NCBI RefSeq assembly: GCF_003313385.1
Contig: NZ_QMHN01000005.1
Location: 279,035 to 343,034, forward strand
Direction of reading: 5' to 3'
DNA: 64,000 bases
Source of the DNA: Pedobacter chitinilyticus
Lineage (GTDB): Bacteria > Bacteroidota > Bacteroidia > Sphingobacteriales > Sphingobacteriaceae
This document shows, piece after piece, positions 25,403-33,590 of this stretch. The translations under genes and the position numbers were made by a program. The notes below the pieces were generated by a model that was not told the DNA's origin, did not search any database, and worked only from the letters and a program-made list of their open reading frames with translations. The number at the start of each line of letters is the position of its first letter. Position 1 is the first letter of the stretch.

Positions 25403-27016
25403 TTATTTCAAAAACCATTTTTTTAGGATGATGAATCCCGCCGCTAATAACGCTAAAATAGCACTTACTATTGCCACCACATCGCCATGTTTTACATAAA
25501 AGGTAATATGGTCGTTAAGGTTAATGTCTGCTTTTAATGCAGTGCGTGTCCACCATTTCGATTGTTGTACCACATCGCCACGTTGGTTAATAAAGCCTGA
25601 TATTCCTGTGTTTGCCGATCTTACTACATATCTTCTAGTTTCAATGGAACGTAGTTTGGCGTACAATAAATGTTGGTCTTTGCCAGAAGTATTGCCCCAC
25701 CAACCATCGTTGGTAATGATGGCAATAAACTGCGCACCCTGTTTAACCGAACCAGCAATCCAGTCGCCCCAAATGGACTCGTAACAAATCACTGGTGCTA
25801 CACCAATGCCGCTATAAGCGTAAAAAACACCTGGTTCTTCTTGCCATCCCCAGCCTGAAACGCTACCGCCAAGCTTGCTGAAAACAGGGCCTAAAAACGA
25901 AAACACTTTAGGAAAAGGCATTTTCTCTACCCCAGGTACCAACTTAGATTTATGGTAAAATGCAACATTAGCCGAGTTTTCTACCTGCATGGCCGCATTG
26001 TAATTATCGTAATAACCGCCGTTAGGATTTACTTTGGCCGATAGTGTTTTTTTATCATTATAAAATCTAACACTTTCAATGCCCGTAATCAATGTGCCGT
26101 TTTTGTATTTTGAAAGAAATTGTTGTGCCCTTAAAAAGTCTGGATTGGTTCTGATGCGCTCTTCATCCGCATAATTAGGAATGGCGGTTTCTGGCCAGAT
26201 AAAATATTCGGTATTGGTTTGTCCAACAGAGTCTGACAGGTGTGTTAATATGTTCAGTTGCTCATTTGCCGATATGGAGCCAAATTTCTCGTAAGGGTCG
26301 ATATTGGGTTGTACGGTCACCACATTCACGGGAACACTTTTCTCTTCATAATTGTAGTATCTGTAAAGGGAATATCCAATAGGTAAAATAATGAGCAAAG
26401 CCCAAATTCCTGCTAGTTGATATTGCTTTTGGTTTTTGATTTTTTGGTAGGCCTCAAATGCCAAAATGTTGCTCAATAAAACCCACAACGAACCCCCGTA
26501 AACGCCGGTAACTTCATACCATTGCACGATTTGGTGCATGCCCGCAAAACCGTTTCCTAAGGTCATCCACGGGAAAGCCAAATCCCAAGTTTGGTGCAGG
26601 TATTCCATGCTGATGTAAAAAGCAATAAGCCCAGTATAAGCAATAGGTTTGTTAGTGTAGGTGCTCAATCGATAATACATCCAAACGGCAAAAGTCATAA
26701 GCAGTGCACCTAGTCCGTATGGAATTAAGGATACAAGTAGTGAAACAATGGTGCCTACAAAACCAGTATTTACTGCATTAATGGAGTTAAACACCCAGTA
26801 AATAGAGGCAGTGTTCCAAACTAGAAAGCAAAGCCCTGCGGTGAGGAATATTTTTTTACCAATTTTCTTTCCAGCGTTTGTTTTGATATTATTGATTGCG
26901 ATCAACAACGGAACAAGTCCAACAAAAAGTAGGGGTGCTAACCAGTTGTGTGGTGGCCATGCTAACCACATCACTAAGGCGCTCAATAATGTGAGCAGTG
27001 TTGTTTTTTTTGTCAT
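25403..27016 (-). CDS. lnt: Apolipoprotein N-acyltransferase
   Basis: 537 residues from the ATG at 27016. The frame is open to 27145, but those 43 extra residues come from an intergenic repeat (27058-27145), so I reject them. Membrane helices fill about 1-210 ('LLTLLSALVMWLAWPPHNW'). The nitrilase domain follows with Glu in 'FIWPETAIPNY', Lys in 'HKSKLVPGVEKMPF' and Cys in 'APVICYESIWGDW', the Lnt triad. A last membrane helix ends the protein. Lnt adds the third acyl chain to lipoproteins in the inner membrane. It is transcribed toward lspA, about 70 bases away, so the two may be co-expressed. Confidence 0.93.
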   Translation of the reverse strand: MTKKTTLLTLLSALVMWLAWPPHNWLAPLLFVGLVPLLIAINNIKTNAGKKIGKKIFLTAGLCFLVWNTASIYWVFNSINAVNTGFVGTIVSLLVSLIPYGLGALLMTFAVWMYYRLSTYTNKPIAYTGLIAFYISMEYLHQTWDLAFPWMTLGNGFAGMHQIVQWYEVTGVYGGSLWVLLSNILAFEAYQKIKNQKQYQLAGIWALLIILPIGYSLYRYYNYEEKSVPVNVVTVQPNIDPYEKFGSISANEQLNILTHLSDSVGQTNTEYFIWPETAIPNYADEERIRTNPDFLRAQQFLSKYKNGTLITGIESVRFYNDKKTLSAKVNPNGGYYDNYNAAMQVENSANVAFYHKSKLVPGVEKMPFPKVFSFLGPVFSKLGGSVSGWGWQEEPGVFYAYSGIGVAPVICYESIWGDWIAGSVKQGAQFIAIITNDGWWGNTSGKDQHLLYAKLRSIETRRYVVRSANTGISGFINQRGDVVQQSKWWTRTALKADINLNDHITFYVKHGDVVAIVSAILALLAAGFIILKKWFLK

Positions 27017-27057
27017 TTTGTAATTAATGGCGTTCGTTATAGCGGGCATAAAGCAAT

Positions 27058-27145
27058 GGCTTCTCATCATTCCGACGTTAGGAGGAATCTCCAGTAGTGC
27101 TTTTTTACTTACAGATTCTTCGCTAAGCTCAGAATGACATTGCAT
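27058..27145. repeat. CATTCTGAGC-type dispersed intergenic repeat
   Basis: 'cattccgacgttaggaggaa' and 'gattcttcgctaagctcaga' (minus strand: tcattctgagcttagcgaag...) belong to a repeat class often found between Bacteroidota genes. It resembles the inner repeat at 15217-15290. Its accidental frame extends the lnt frame upstream. Confidence 0.65.
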
Positions 27146-27162
27146 TCGCTATGACGATCAAC

Positions 27163-27810
27163 CTACATACTATCTAAAATTGCAGCTTTTTTGTGCTCAT
27201 ACTCCTCACGGGTAATCAACTGTTTATCGTATAAAGTTTTTAGCTTAATCAGTTTTTGCTCAATTTCGTCTTCTTTGCTCACCTCAACTGGCGCTATTTC
27301 TGGGATAATCACCGCTTCCTCAATTGGCAATTCAATTACTGGAGTAGCCGCTGGAGCTGGCATGTTGAACGAAGAAGCCGAAGCTCTGTTTTCTTCCAAC
27401 TTTTGTTGCCTCAACATTTCTTTATACTCTTCCAATTGTTGGTTTGCCGCTTGGTGTAGCTTGCGCACTTGAGTTTTAGGAATGAAATCAGTCACAATGT
27501 TTTCACCCGACTGAGGTACGCAAATAAACTTCGAACCTAAAAGACCTTCCTTAAAAGAAACCTCTTTAATGTTTTTCCAAGAAATATCCTTGAAGTTCAT
27601 GGTCAATCCCAAGTTGCTTGGCGAGCAATAAAAAATCCTTTTATTACTGATGGCAATACAATCAGGCAGCAAGTTTACGGCAGGTTTTTTTTGTACAGCC
27701 AGGTACAAAATCTCCTCGCCACTGGTTAATAAATCGTTTAGCTTACCTGCTACTTTTTCAACGGCCTTTGGGTCTTGCTCATCGGCCAAAAATCTATCTA
27801 TGTTAATCAT
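27163..27810 (-). CDS. Bacterial PH-like domain protein with C-terminal SHOCT domain
   Basis: 215 residues from the ATG at 27810; a longer frame to 27879 would sit inside rsmI. An N-terminal helix is followed by a bacterial PH-like beta domain (about 35-125: 'EEILYLAVQKK', 'CIAISNKRIFYCSP', 'ISWKNIKEVSFKEGLLG'). A Pro/Ala-rich linker comes next. Residues 182-215 ('DEIEQKLIKLKTLYDKQLITREEYEHKKAAIL') are a SHOCT domain, a short helical unit found at the ends of oligomeric or membrane-associated proteins. No signal peptide. ATGATTAA overlaps the rsmI stop by 8 bases, implying translational coupling. Function unknown. Confidence 0.85.
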   Translation of the reverse strand: MINIDRFLADEQDPKAVEKVAGKLNDLLTSGEEILYLAVQKKPAVNLLPDCIAISNKRIFYCSPSNLGLTMNFKDISWKNIKEVSFKEGLLGSKFICVPQSGENIVTDFIPKTQVRKLHQAANQQLEEYKEMLRQQKLEENRASASSFNMPAPAATPVIELPIEEAVIIPEIAPVEVSKEDEIEQKLIKLKTLYDKQLITREEYEHKKAAILDSM

Positions 27811-28534
27811 TATCTTCTTTTGTTGAGTATTTGTCTTTATTCTTTGCTCTTTTATCCTTATGCTCATTCCCGCCCACACAAATTACGAATTCTCCTTTTA
27901 AAATATTGTTTTCAAAATGTGATTTTACTTCCATTACCGTGCCACGTACATTTTCTTCGTACACCTTGCTTAACTCCCTACTTACGGAAACTTGCCTGTC
28001 CTCTCCAAAAAACTCTGCAAACTCAGTTAATGTTTTCAGTAACCGGTGTGGACTTTCATAAAAAATCATGGTCCTTTCTTCCGCTGCCAACTGCTTTAAC
28101 CTCGTTTGTCTTCCTTTTTTAACGGGTAAAAAACCTTCGAAAACAAATTGGTCATTAGGTAAGCCCGAGTTCACCAAAGCAGGAACAAAAGCTGTTGCGC
28201 CTGGCAAGCAGGTGACTTCTATTTCGTTCTTTAACGCTTCGCGAACCAAGAAAAATCCAGGATCCGAGATGGCAGGAGTTCCCGCATCGGAGATTAGGGC
28301 TATATTTTGTCCTTCCTTTAAAAACTTGATGATTTCGGCAGTTGCCTTATGCTCGTTATGTTGGTGATGGGCAAAAACTCTTTTGTCAACACCAAAGTGC
28401 TTCAACAAAGGAGCGCTAGTGCGAGTATCTTCTGCCAAAATCAAATCCACTTCTTTTAAAATGCGTATCGCCCTAAAAGTCATGTCCTCTAAGTTGCCAA
28501 TGGGTGTAGGTACAATGTAAAGCTTTCCTTCCAT
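27803..28534 (-). CDS. rsmI: 16S rRNA (cytidine(1402)-2'-O)-methyltransferase
   Basis: A protein of 243 residues of the tetrapyrrole-methylase-like RsmI family, which 2'-O-methylates C1402 in the ribosomal decoding centre using SAM. The start 'LYIVPTPIGNLEDMTFRAI', then 'LILAEDTRTS', 'ALISDAGTPAISDPG' and 'TMIFYESPHRLLKTL' are diagnostic. The Lys/Asp-rich tail after about 225 is not conserved in the family as I know it. It overlaps the downstream PH/SHOCT gene by 8 bases. Confidence 0.96.
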   Translation of the reverse strand: MEGKLYIVPTPIGNLEDMTFRAIRILKEVDLILAEDTRTSAPLLKHFGVDKRVFAHHQHNEHKATAEIIKFLKEGQNIALISDAGTPAISDPGFFLVREALKNEIEVTCLPGATAFVPALVNSGLPNDQFVFEGFLPVKKGRQTRLKQLAAEERTMIFYESPHRLLKTLTEFAEFFGEDRQVSVSRELSKVYEENVRGTVMEVKSHFENNILKGEFVICVGGNEHKDKRAKNKDKYSTKEDND

Positions 28535-28617
28535 GTTGCGAGTTTCGGGTTACGGGTTGCGAGACTGAGTTTGCATTTATAAAAACATACAACTCATAAC
28601 AGATAACACGTAACTCT
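28535..28617. repeat. Inverted GGTTAC/GTAACC-type repeat
   Basis: GTTGCGAGTTTCGGGTTACGG, GTTGCGAGACTGAG on the left; CAACTCATAACAGATAACACG, TAACTC on the right. It fills the divergent rsmI-serS gap, leaving little room for promoters, so promoter function may lie at its edges. Same family as 10632-10718 and 16584-16658. Confidence 0.7.
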
Positions 28618-28620
28618 TAT

Positions 28621-28628
28621 TATCTTTG
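28621..28628 (+). promoter_or_regulatory. Candidate -7 element for serS
   Basis: TATCTTTG fits TAnnTTTG exactly and ends 15 bases before the serS ATG, which would give a very short 5' leader. No TTG stands at the -33 position. Confidence 0.4.
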
Positions 28629-28643
28629 TGAAAAATTAAAATA

Positions 28644-29915
28644 ATGCTGCAAGTTAACTATATCCGCGAAAATAGAGAGAAAGTTTTAGAGCGATTAGGC
28701 GTTCGTCATTTTAAACAAGTTGAATTGGTAGATCAAATCATCTCCGTTGACGAAGAACGCCGTTCCACTCAAGTTTCGCTGGATAACTTGTTGGCTGAAG
28801 CGAACACTGCCGCCAAACAAATTGGCGAATTGATGCGCAGTGGTAAAAAAGAAGAGGCAGAAGCGATCAAAGCCAGCACGGCATCTCACAAGGAGAACAT
28901 CAAAGTGTTGACTGAAAAGCTTAACGAAGTTGAAGAAAAACAACAATCGCTAATTGTACAGTTACCTAATTTGCCTTACCATTTGGTAAAAGCAGGAAGC
29001 ACTGCAGATGATAACGAAGTGGTTTTAACACATGGTGAGCCAACGGCTTTGCCAGAGGGTGCATTGCCGCATTGGGAACTGACTGCTAAATACGACATCA
29101 TTGATTTTGAGCTGGGCACTAAAATTACTGGCGCTGGTTTCCCAGTTTATAAAGGAAAAGGTGCGAGGTTGCAACGTGCATTGATCAATTTCTTTTTAGA
29201 TCATGCAACTGCCGCTGGCTACAAGGAAATGCAAGTGCCTCACTTGGTAAATGCGGCTTCGGGTTTTGGTACTGGACAGTTGCCTGATAAGGAAGGACAG
29301 ATGTACCATGTAGGGGTAGATGATCTGTATTTGATTCCTACTGCTGAAGTACCAGTAACCAATTTGTACCGTGATGTGATTTTGAAAGAAGAAGATCTTC
29401 CGATTAAAAATACTGGTTACACACCTTGTTTCCGTAGAGAAGCAGGTTCTTACGGTGCCCATGTACGTGGCTTAAACCGTTTGCACCAATTTGATAAGGT
29501 TGAGGTGGTGCAAATTACGCACCCAGATAAATCTTACGAAACGTTGGAAGACATGAGTCAATATGTACAGTCGTTATTGCAACAACTGGGCTTACATTAC
29601 CGTGTATTGCGTTTGTGTGGTGGCGATATGGGCTTTACTTCGGCCATGACTTACGACATGGAAGTTTGGAGTGCTGCTCAACAACGTTGGTTGGAGGTTT
29701 CTTCGGTATCAAACTTTGAAACGTATCAAAGTAACCGTTTAAAACTAAGGTTTAAAGGCAAAGAGGGGAAAACCCAATTGGCACATACCTTAAACGGAAG
29801 CGCTTTGGCCCTGCCTCGTATTGTGGCTTCAATTTTAGAAAACTATCAAACTCCTGAGGGTATTGTTATTCCAGAAGTTTTGAGAAAATACACAGGTTTC
29901 GATATCATCGACTAA
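28644..29915 (+). CDS. serS: Seryl-tRNA synthetase
   Basis: A protein of 423 residues. An N-terminal antiparallel coiled coil (about 25-105, rich in Glu/Lys/Ala) grips the long variable arm of tRNA-Ser. The class II catalytic core follows: motif 2 region 'TPCFRREAGSYGAHVRGLNRLHQF' and motif 3 'LNGSALALPRIVASILENYQ'. It charges tRNA-Ser (and tRNA-Sec where present). The stop overlaps by 4 bases the stop of a convergent YceI-like gene. Confidence 0.97.
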   Translation: MLQVNYIRENREKVLERLGVRHFKQVELVDQIISVDEERRSTQVSLDNLLAEANTAAKQIGELMRSGKKEEAEAIKASTASHKENIKVLTEKLNEVEEKQQSLIVQLPNLPYHLVKAGSTADDNEVVLTHGEPTALPEGALPHWELTAKYDIIDFELGTKITGAGFPVYKGKGARLQRALINFFLDHATAAGYKEMQVPHLVNAASGFGTGQLPDKEGQMYHVGVDDLYLIPTAEVPVTNLYRDVILKEEDLPIKNTGYTPCFRREAGSYGAHVRGLNRLHQFDKVEVVQITHPDKSYETLEDMSQYVQSLLQQLGLHYRVLRLCGGDMGFTSAMTYDMEVWSAAQQRWLEVSSVSNFETYQSNRLKLRFKGKEGKTQLAHTLNGSALALPRIVASILENYQTPEGIVIPEVLRKYTGFDIID

Positions 29916-30502
29916 TCTATTTTAAGGTAGAGAATCATTTCTACTGCCAAAACATCTTTTAATGAAATAAGCCCCATCATTTTTTTGAGGGGCTTTATTT
30001 TATAATCCCTTAGCGAAAGTTGGTGTGAACTATTGCAGCGATAAATTTCTTTCGTTTTGCAATAGTTGAACTGTAGCGTGTCCAGGCGTTTTTCACCCGC
30101 AATGCTGATACTTGCTACAGCTTCGGCAGTGCCGTTATTTTCGTTATAAATCTTCAAAAAATTGATTTGATGTATTACAATGCTGATATAAGGAAAAGTC
30201 CTGTAATTCATCATGTTTCTGTAATCGCGGTCCATCATGTTACTGCCTGAGTTAAAGGCTGTCACTTCTGCATCTATCCTTGCATTCTTTAGGATAAGTG
30301 CGTTTCTGTTTTTCTCTACACTGATGCTACTGTATGGTTTGAGCGATTTCTCGTAGGTAAAGGTGAATTTATTCACGTTAGAGTTGCCTTTAATTAAGAT
30401 ACTGCTCTCTGGTAAAAGTTGGAGCTGGTATTCTTGTGCAAAGCTTATCTGAAAAAAAAGAAGCAAAATAGTGCTTAATAAATGATGGGGAAATGTGCTC
30501 AT
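29912..30502 (-). CDS. Divergent YceI-like exported protein
   Basis: A protein of 196 residues with a signal peptide ending 'FFQISFAQ'. The body has YceI-like elements: 'ESSILIKGNSNVNKFTFTYE' (about residues 31-50), 'MMDRDYRNMMNYRTFPYISIVIHQI' (about 88-112), 'AVASISIAGEKR', 'LSLRDYKIKPLKKMMGLISLKDVLAVEMIL' at the end. YceI proteins are periplasmic lipocalin-like barrels that bind long isoprenoids. This copy is diverged compared with 32056-32658, so ligand binding is uncertain. It is convergent with serS. Confidence 0.72.
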   Translation of the reverse strand: MSTFPHHLLSTILLLFFQISFAQEYQLQLLPESSILIKGNSNVNKFTFTYEKSLKPYSSISVEKNRNALILKNARIDAEVTAFNSGSNMMDRDYRNMMNYRTFPYISIVIHQINFLKIYNENNGTAEAVASISIAGEKRLDTLQFNYCKTKEIYRCNSSHQLSLRDYKIKPLKKMMGLISLKDVLAVEMILYLKID

Positions 30503-30545
30503 GATTTTAAAATGTGGTAATCAGTATAGCATTGTGTTTAATATT

Positions 30546-30581
30546 CCTCCCCCTGCCCCCTCCAAAAGGGGCAGGGGGAGG
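30546..30581. repeat. GC-rich perfect palindrome
   Basis: CCTCCCCCTGCCCC (30546-30559) and GGGGCAGGGGGAGG (30568-30581) form a 14-bp perfect GC stem with an 8-base loop, in striking contrast to the AT-rich surroundings. A related unit (GGCCCCCCTCTAGGAGAGGGG) follows near 30617. The accidental frame over it is not a gene. Confidence 0.85.
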
Positions 30582-30710
30582 ATTTATCTTGTTGGTTGGT
30601 CAAACACCTTTCTGGCCCCCCTCTAGGAGAGGGGAATTTCGGACTAACTGTCCTTGCGCTTTGGAGGAGGTAGGAGAGGAAATAAATATTAATTCTGTCT
30701 ATCGTTTCAC

Positions 30711-30743
30711 GAAAAAAGCCGCCCCTAAACCTAAAGAGCGGCT
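30711..30743 (-). terminator. Intrinsic terminator after the porin gene
   Basis: On the minus strand AGCCGCTC...GGGGCGGCT makes a GC-rich stem with a loop of about 10 bases, then TTTTTTCG. It lies 23 bases past the stop at 30766. Confidence 0.8.
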
Positions 30744-30765
30744 CAAACCATAACTATTCAACTAA

Positions 30766-32031
30766 CTAAAATCCTACACTGGCTTCAAACATCATCCCTT
30801 TGAACTTGCCACCTGATAACAGATTGGAAGTAGGGAAGTCGTTGTATTTTTGGCTTACATATTCTGCCTTCACCACCATGTTTTTGGTGACAAACCAGCC
30901 TGCACTGGCCTGTACTCGGTTCATTTTTATTTCTTGGGTAGCAGTGCCAAATAACATATCGGCCGTAACGGTGTTGTAGCGCACGCCCACGAAAAGGTTC
31001 TCGTTTTTCGCAAAGCGATAAATACCTTCAACCGCTAACTGATTCACATCCCTTTTATTCACTTCGTTAATGGCTTTCCCTTTGGCAAATTCAAGCGTGC
31101 CAAATAATTCCAAACCTTGGTATTTAACGAAAGGATTAATCATAAAGGCAGTGACCTGACGGCTAAAACCTGGGCGTAAGTTCCCTGACCAAGCGGCATC
31201 TTTTGCATTAGACCCAGCAGCTTCCATTACTAAATAATACCTAGAACCACCTCTATCGCCAGTGTACAAGGTATTGGCTGCTGCACCATTGTTGTGGTAA
31301 ACCGAACCCGTTAAACGCACCCTTAAATCATTGTTCAATTGTTTATCGTACCCCAATTTTCCAATAAAAGAAGGATTACGGGTTGGTGCATCAGAAATCT
31401 CGCCTTTAATTTCTCCATTGTGAACGGCCGCTACGGCTAAAAAGCCATCTTTTTGAAAATCGATCTCCGCACCAATCTCTGTAGTAAAACCATCTAGTAT
31501 GTAGTTTCCAATAAACGGGTTATATAAAGAATGTCCGTTGTCGGTTCTACGAAAGTGGGCATCACCGTAGTTGTCTTCATAGTGGCCAATTTTTACGGTC
31601 ACGTACTTGAAAACATTGTCTAACAATTCAGAATTTACGGGAGAAGCATCAATTTGTACAAAGCCTCCTTTTACCCAAGTTTCTTGATGGTGTCTGGCGG
31701 ATAGATAAGAAATCAGATTCAGCCTAATCCCTTTGGCCAGTTGTGCATCGATATTAAGATTGGCGGTAGCCAAGTTAAAACCACTGCGTAAATTATACAA
31801 TTTAGTGGCAGATGTGGAGTTATTGCTGTGTTTCAAGGCCTGAAACTGTTGCGTAAACCCTGCACCAATCCTCACTTTCACATCATCAAACGGAACGGTA
31901 TCTGTTTTTGGGGTTTCAAACATATTAATGCCTGATTTATCGTAGGGCCTCATGTTGGCAATTTTGCTCTGCTGTGCAAACGCAGTTCCAGCTACTGTAA
32001 CAAAAACTGCAGCGAGTAAAAGTCTTTTCAT
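30766..32031 (-). CDS. Bacteroidota porin, outer-membrane beta-barrel
   Basis: A protein of 421 residues. A signal peptide (MKRLLLAAVFVTVAGTAFAQ) is followed by a plug-free barrel pattern of short amphipathic strands: 'VKVRIGAGFTQQFQAL', 'GFNLATANLNIDAQLAKGIRLNLISYLS', 'YVTVKIGHYEDNYGDAHFRRTDNG', 'QVTAFMINPFVKYQGLELFGTLEFAKG', 'ENLFVGVRYNTVTADM', 'FKGMMFEASVGF' with terminal Phe. It resembles phosphate-selective-porin-like proteins common in Bacteroidota, though no substrate can be assigned. It lies 24 bases after a YceI gene in the same direction, so they probably form an operon. Confidence 0.85.
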   Translation of the reverse strand: MKRLLLAAVFVTVAGTAFAQQSKIANMRPYDKSGINMFETPKTDTVPFDDVKVRIGAGFTQQFQALKHSNNSTSATKLYNLRSGFNLATANLNIDAQLAKGIRLNLISYLSARHHQETWVKGGFVQIDASPVNSELLDNVFKYVTVKIGHYEDNYGDAHFRRTDNGHSLYNPFIGNYILDGFTTEIGAEIDFQKDGFLAVAAVHNGEIKGEISDAPTRNPSFIGKLGYDKQLNNDLRVRLTGSVYHNNGAAANTLYTGDRGGSRYYLVMEAAGSNAKDAAWSGNLRPGFSRQVTAFMINPFVKYQGLELFGTLEFAKGKAINEVNKRDVNQLAVEGIYRFAKNENLFVGVRYNTVTADMLFGTATQEIKMNRVQASAGWFVTKNMVVKAEYVSQKYNDFPTSNLLSGGKFKGMMFEASVGF

Positions 32032-32055
32032 CTTAATTTATTTAAAGTGTAGCAA

Positions 32056-32658
32056 TTAGTTGTTTTTAAAAGAGGCATTAAACTCAATGGTGATTTCATC
32101 GCCAGTTTTAATGGTGCCCAACAAGGCTCTTGGCGGAGTTACCCCGAAAGAAGTCATTTTGAAAGTGGTAGTGCCTTTGAAAACAATTCCGTTAGCGGTA
32201 AGCGTAGCATTTACTGGAAAGCTGATGGGCTTTTGATTGCCTGCAATGGTTAAATTACCTTTGGCAACAAAATCGGCTTTGCCAGCGCTGGCTTTTACAT
32301 TGCTAATGTCGATTAACGTAAAAGTGATTTTGGGGAACTTTTCGGCGTTTAACGCTTTGTACATGTTTTTATCCATGCCACTTTCATAATAATTGCCATT
32401 TTCTTTGATGCTTCGCATCGATTTGACAACTAATTGTAAGTCTAAAGCAGTAATATCTTTTAGAGTAAGCGCTTCGGCTTTATAGGAAATATCACCCGCA
32501 ATTTGTTCGGTTTTGCAGCGCCAATCATGAAGAGAGGAAGTTCCCTTTACTAAAATTGAGCTTTCTTTTAAGTTTAATTTTGCGGTTTGCGCTTTGCCTA
32601 CTAGGGCAAAAAACGGAAGGATGGCCAGGACAATCCAGAAGGTGTTAGAAGTCTTCAT
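32056..32658 (-). CDS. YceI family periplasmic protein
   Basis: 200 residues from the ATG at 32658; the slightly longer frame starts at a TTG. A signal peptide ('FFALVGKAQ') precedes a YceI lipocalin-like domain: 'SILVKGTSSLHDWRC', 'DLQLVVKSMRSIKENGNYYESGMDKNMYKALNAEKFPKITFTL', 'GNLTIAGNQKPISFPV', 'FKMTSFGVTPPRALLGTIKTGDEITIEF'. The family binds polyisoprenoid-type lipids in the periplasm. It is the first gene of a likely operon with the porin downstream; a second, divergent YceI lies past the porin. Confidence 0.92.
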   Translation of the reverse strand: MKTSNTFWIVLAILPFFALVGKAQTAKLNLKESSILVKGTSSLHDWRCKTEQIAGDISYKAEALTLKDITALDLQLVVKSMRSIKENGNYYESGMDKNMYKALNAEKFPKITFTLIDISNVKASAGKADFVAKGNLTIAGNQKPISFPVNATLTANGIVFKGTTTFKMTSFGVTPPRALLGTIKTGDEITIEFNASFKNN

Positions 32659-32767
32659 AGCATTCAAGTTTTAATACTATAAAGGTCTGGCTAAATAGGA
32701 GCCAAGCACGTGATGCGGCTCACTTCGTAAATTGATGTGCCTTATATATGGGGGTGATTAAACGCAC

Positions 32768-32798
32768 AAAAAAAGCCAGAATGTAAATTCCAGCTTTT
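32768..32798 (-). terminator. Intrinsic terminator after the small membrane-protein pair
   Basis: On the minus strand GCTGGAAT and ATTCTGGC pair (two G-U wobbles in RNA) with a 4-base loop, then TTTTTTT. It is 21 bases past the stop at 32819. Confidence 0.75.
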
Positions 32799-32818
32799 AA
32801 TTAATGTGATGTGCTATC

Positions 32819-33127
32819 TTATAGGATAAGAATCAATAATAAAATAATGATGATGATTGCGCCAACAGATAGGTAAACACCGCCTCCTATAGCTTTGGCT
32901 TTTTTCTTCATCTCTCTAAGCTCTTTGCGCAGTTCCTTACGTTCCTCTCTGCTAAGATTTGATTTGTCCATAGCCTTAATTTCTTCTACTCTGGACGTAA
33001 TCCTGTTTAGCTCTAACCTTTGTTCAGGAGTGAGTTCCGTTTTAGGTTTATCTTTTGCAGCAAGGGCTACATTTAGGTTAAATGTTAATGCCATCAATAA
33101 CATTAATGGATAGATAATTTTTTTCAT
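32819..33127 (-). CDS. Small exported membrane-anchored protein (tandem paralogue 1)
   Basis: A protein of 102 residues: N-terminal signal or membrane segment (MKKIIYPLMLLMALTFNLNVALA), a charged helical middle ('TPEQRLELNRITSRVEEIKAMDKSNLSREERKELRKELREMKKKAKA', about 34-81) likely to form a coiled coil, and a C-terminal hydrophobic stretch ('SVGAIIIIILLLILIL'). It is clearly related over its full length to the neighbour at 33205-33513, same length and layout. Genes of this kind are widespread in Bacteroidota without known function. Confidence 0.78.
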   Translation of the reverse strand: MKKIIYPLMLLMALTFNLNVALAAKDKPKTELTPEQRLELNRITSRVEEIKAMDKSNLSREERKELRKELREMKKKAKAIGGGVYLSVGAIIIIILLLILIL

Positions 33128-33204
33128 GCGATTTAGTTTCTAGTTACAATGCTATAAACAACTCATGTTTAAAAAAGTTCTATCGTAAAACCTAATTGCT
33201 AAAA

Positions 33205-33513
33205 TTAAAGAATAAGAATCAGCAACAATAAAATAATGATAATTGCGCCTAAAGAAAGCGTGATGTTTTGACTTAGAAAATCTGAACGTTTTTTCAGCTC
33301 TTTTACTTCTTTTCTAAGCGCTCTCCTTTCCGCTTTGGTCAAGTTCGATTTATCCATAGACTTAATTTCCTCCACACGCTTGGTGATATACTCAAGTTCA
33401 GCTTTCTGCTCAAGCGTTAACTCTGTTTTAGGTTTATCATCATTAATAGGAGCAGCATTAACAGTAGTGGTAAGCGTAACAAGAACCAGAAACAAGTAAA
33501 TAAGTTTTTTCAT
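33205..33513 (-). CDS. Small exported membrane-anchored protein (tandem paralogue 2)
   Basis: A protein of 102 residues with the same three-part plan as 32819-33127: signal peptide ('MKKLIYLFLVLVTLTTTVNAA'), charged middle ('TLEQKAELEYITKRVEEIKSMDKSNLTKAERRALRKEVKELKKRS') and C-terminal membrane segment ('SLGAIIIILLLLILIL'). The middle and end are the best conserved parts between the two, so they carry the function, perhaps self-association at the membrane. The pair is 77 bases apart and probably co-transcribed. Confidence 0.78.
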   Translation of the reverse strand: MKKLIYLFLVLVTLTTTVNAAPINDDKPKTELTLEQKAELEYITKRVEEIKSMDKSNLTKAERRALRKEVKELKKRSDFLSQNITLSLGAIIIILLLLILIL

Positions 33514-33531
33514 GTATGTGTGAATTATGAG

Positions 33532-33570
33532 TAAAAAAAAGAACCTATCAACAATTACGCTGATAGGTTC
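33532..33570 (-). terminator. Intrinsic terminator after the SIMPL gene
   Basis: GAACCTATCA (33541-33550) and TGATAGGTTC (33561-33570) form a perfect 10-bp stem with a 10-base loop. On the minus strand it is followed by eight T. Confidence 0.85.
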
Positions 33571-33590
33571 GCAAAATTATTAAAAATAAA

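Noticed and set aside
27017..27145. N-terminal extension of the lnt reading frame by 43 residues
   Set aside because: These codons lie in a dispersed intergenic repeat (27058-27145). The ATG at 27016 begins the normal Lnt membrane region.
30514..30753. 79-codon frame on the plus strand
   Set aside because: It is made of a GC palindrome and a terminator and shows no protein-like composition.
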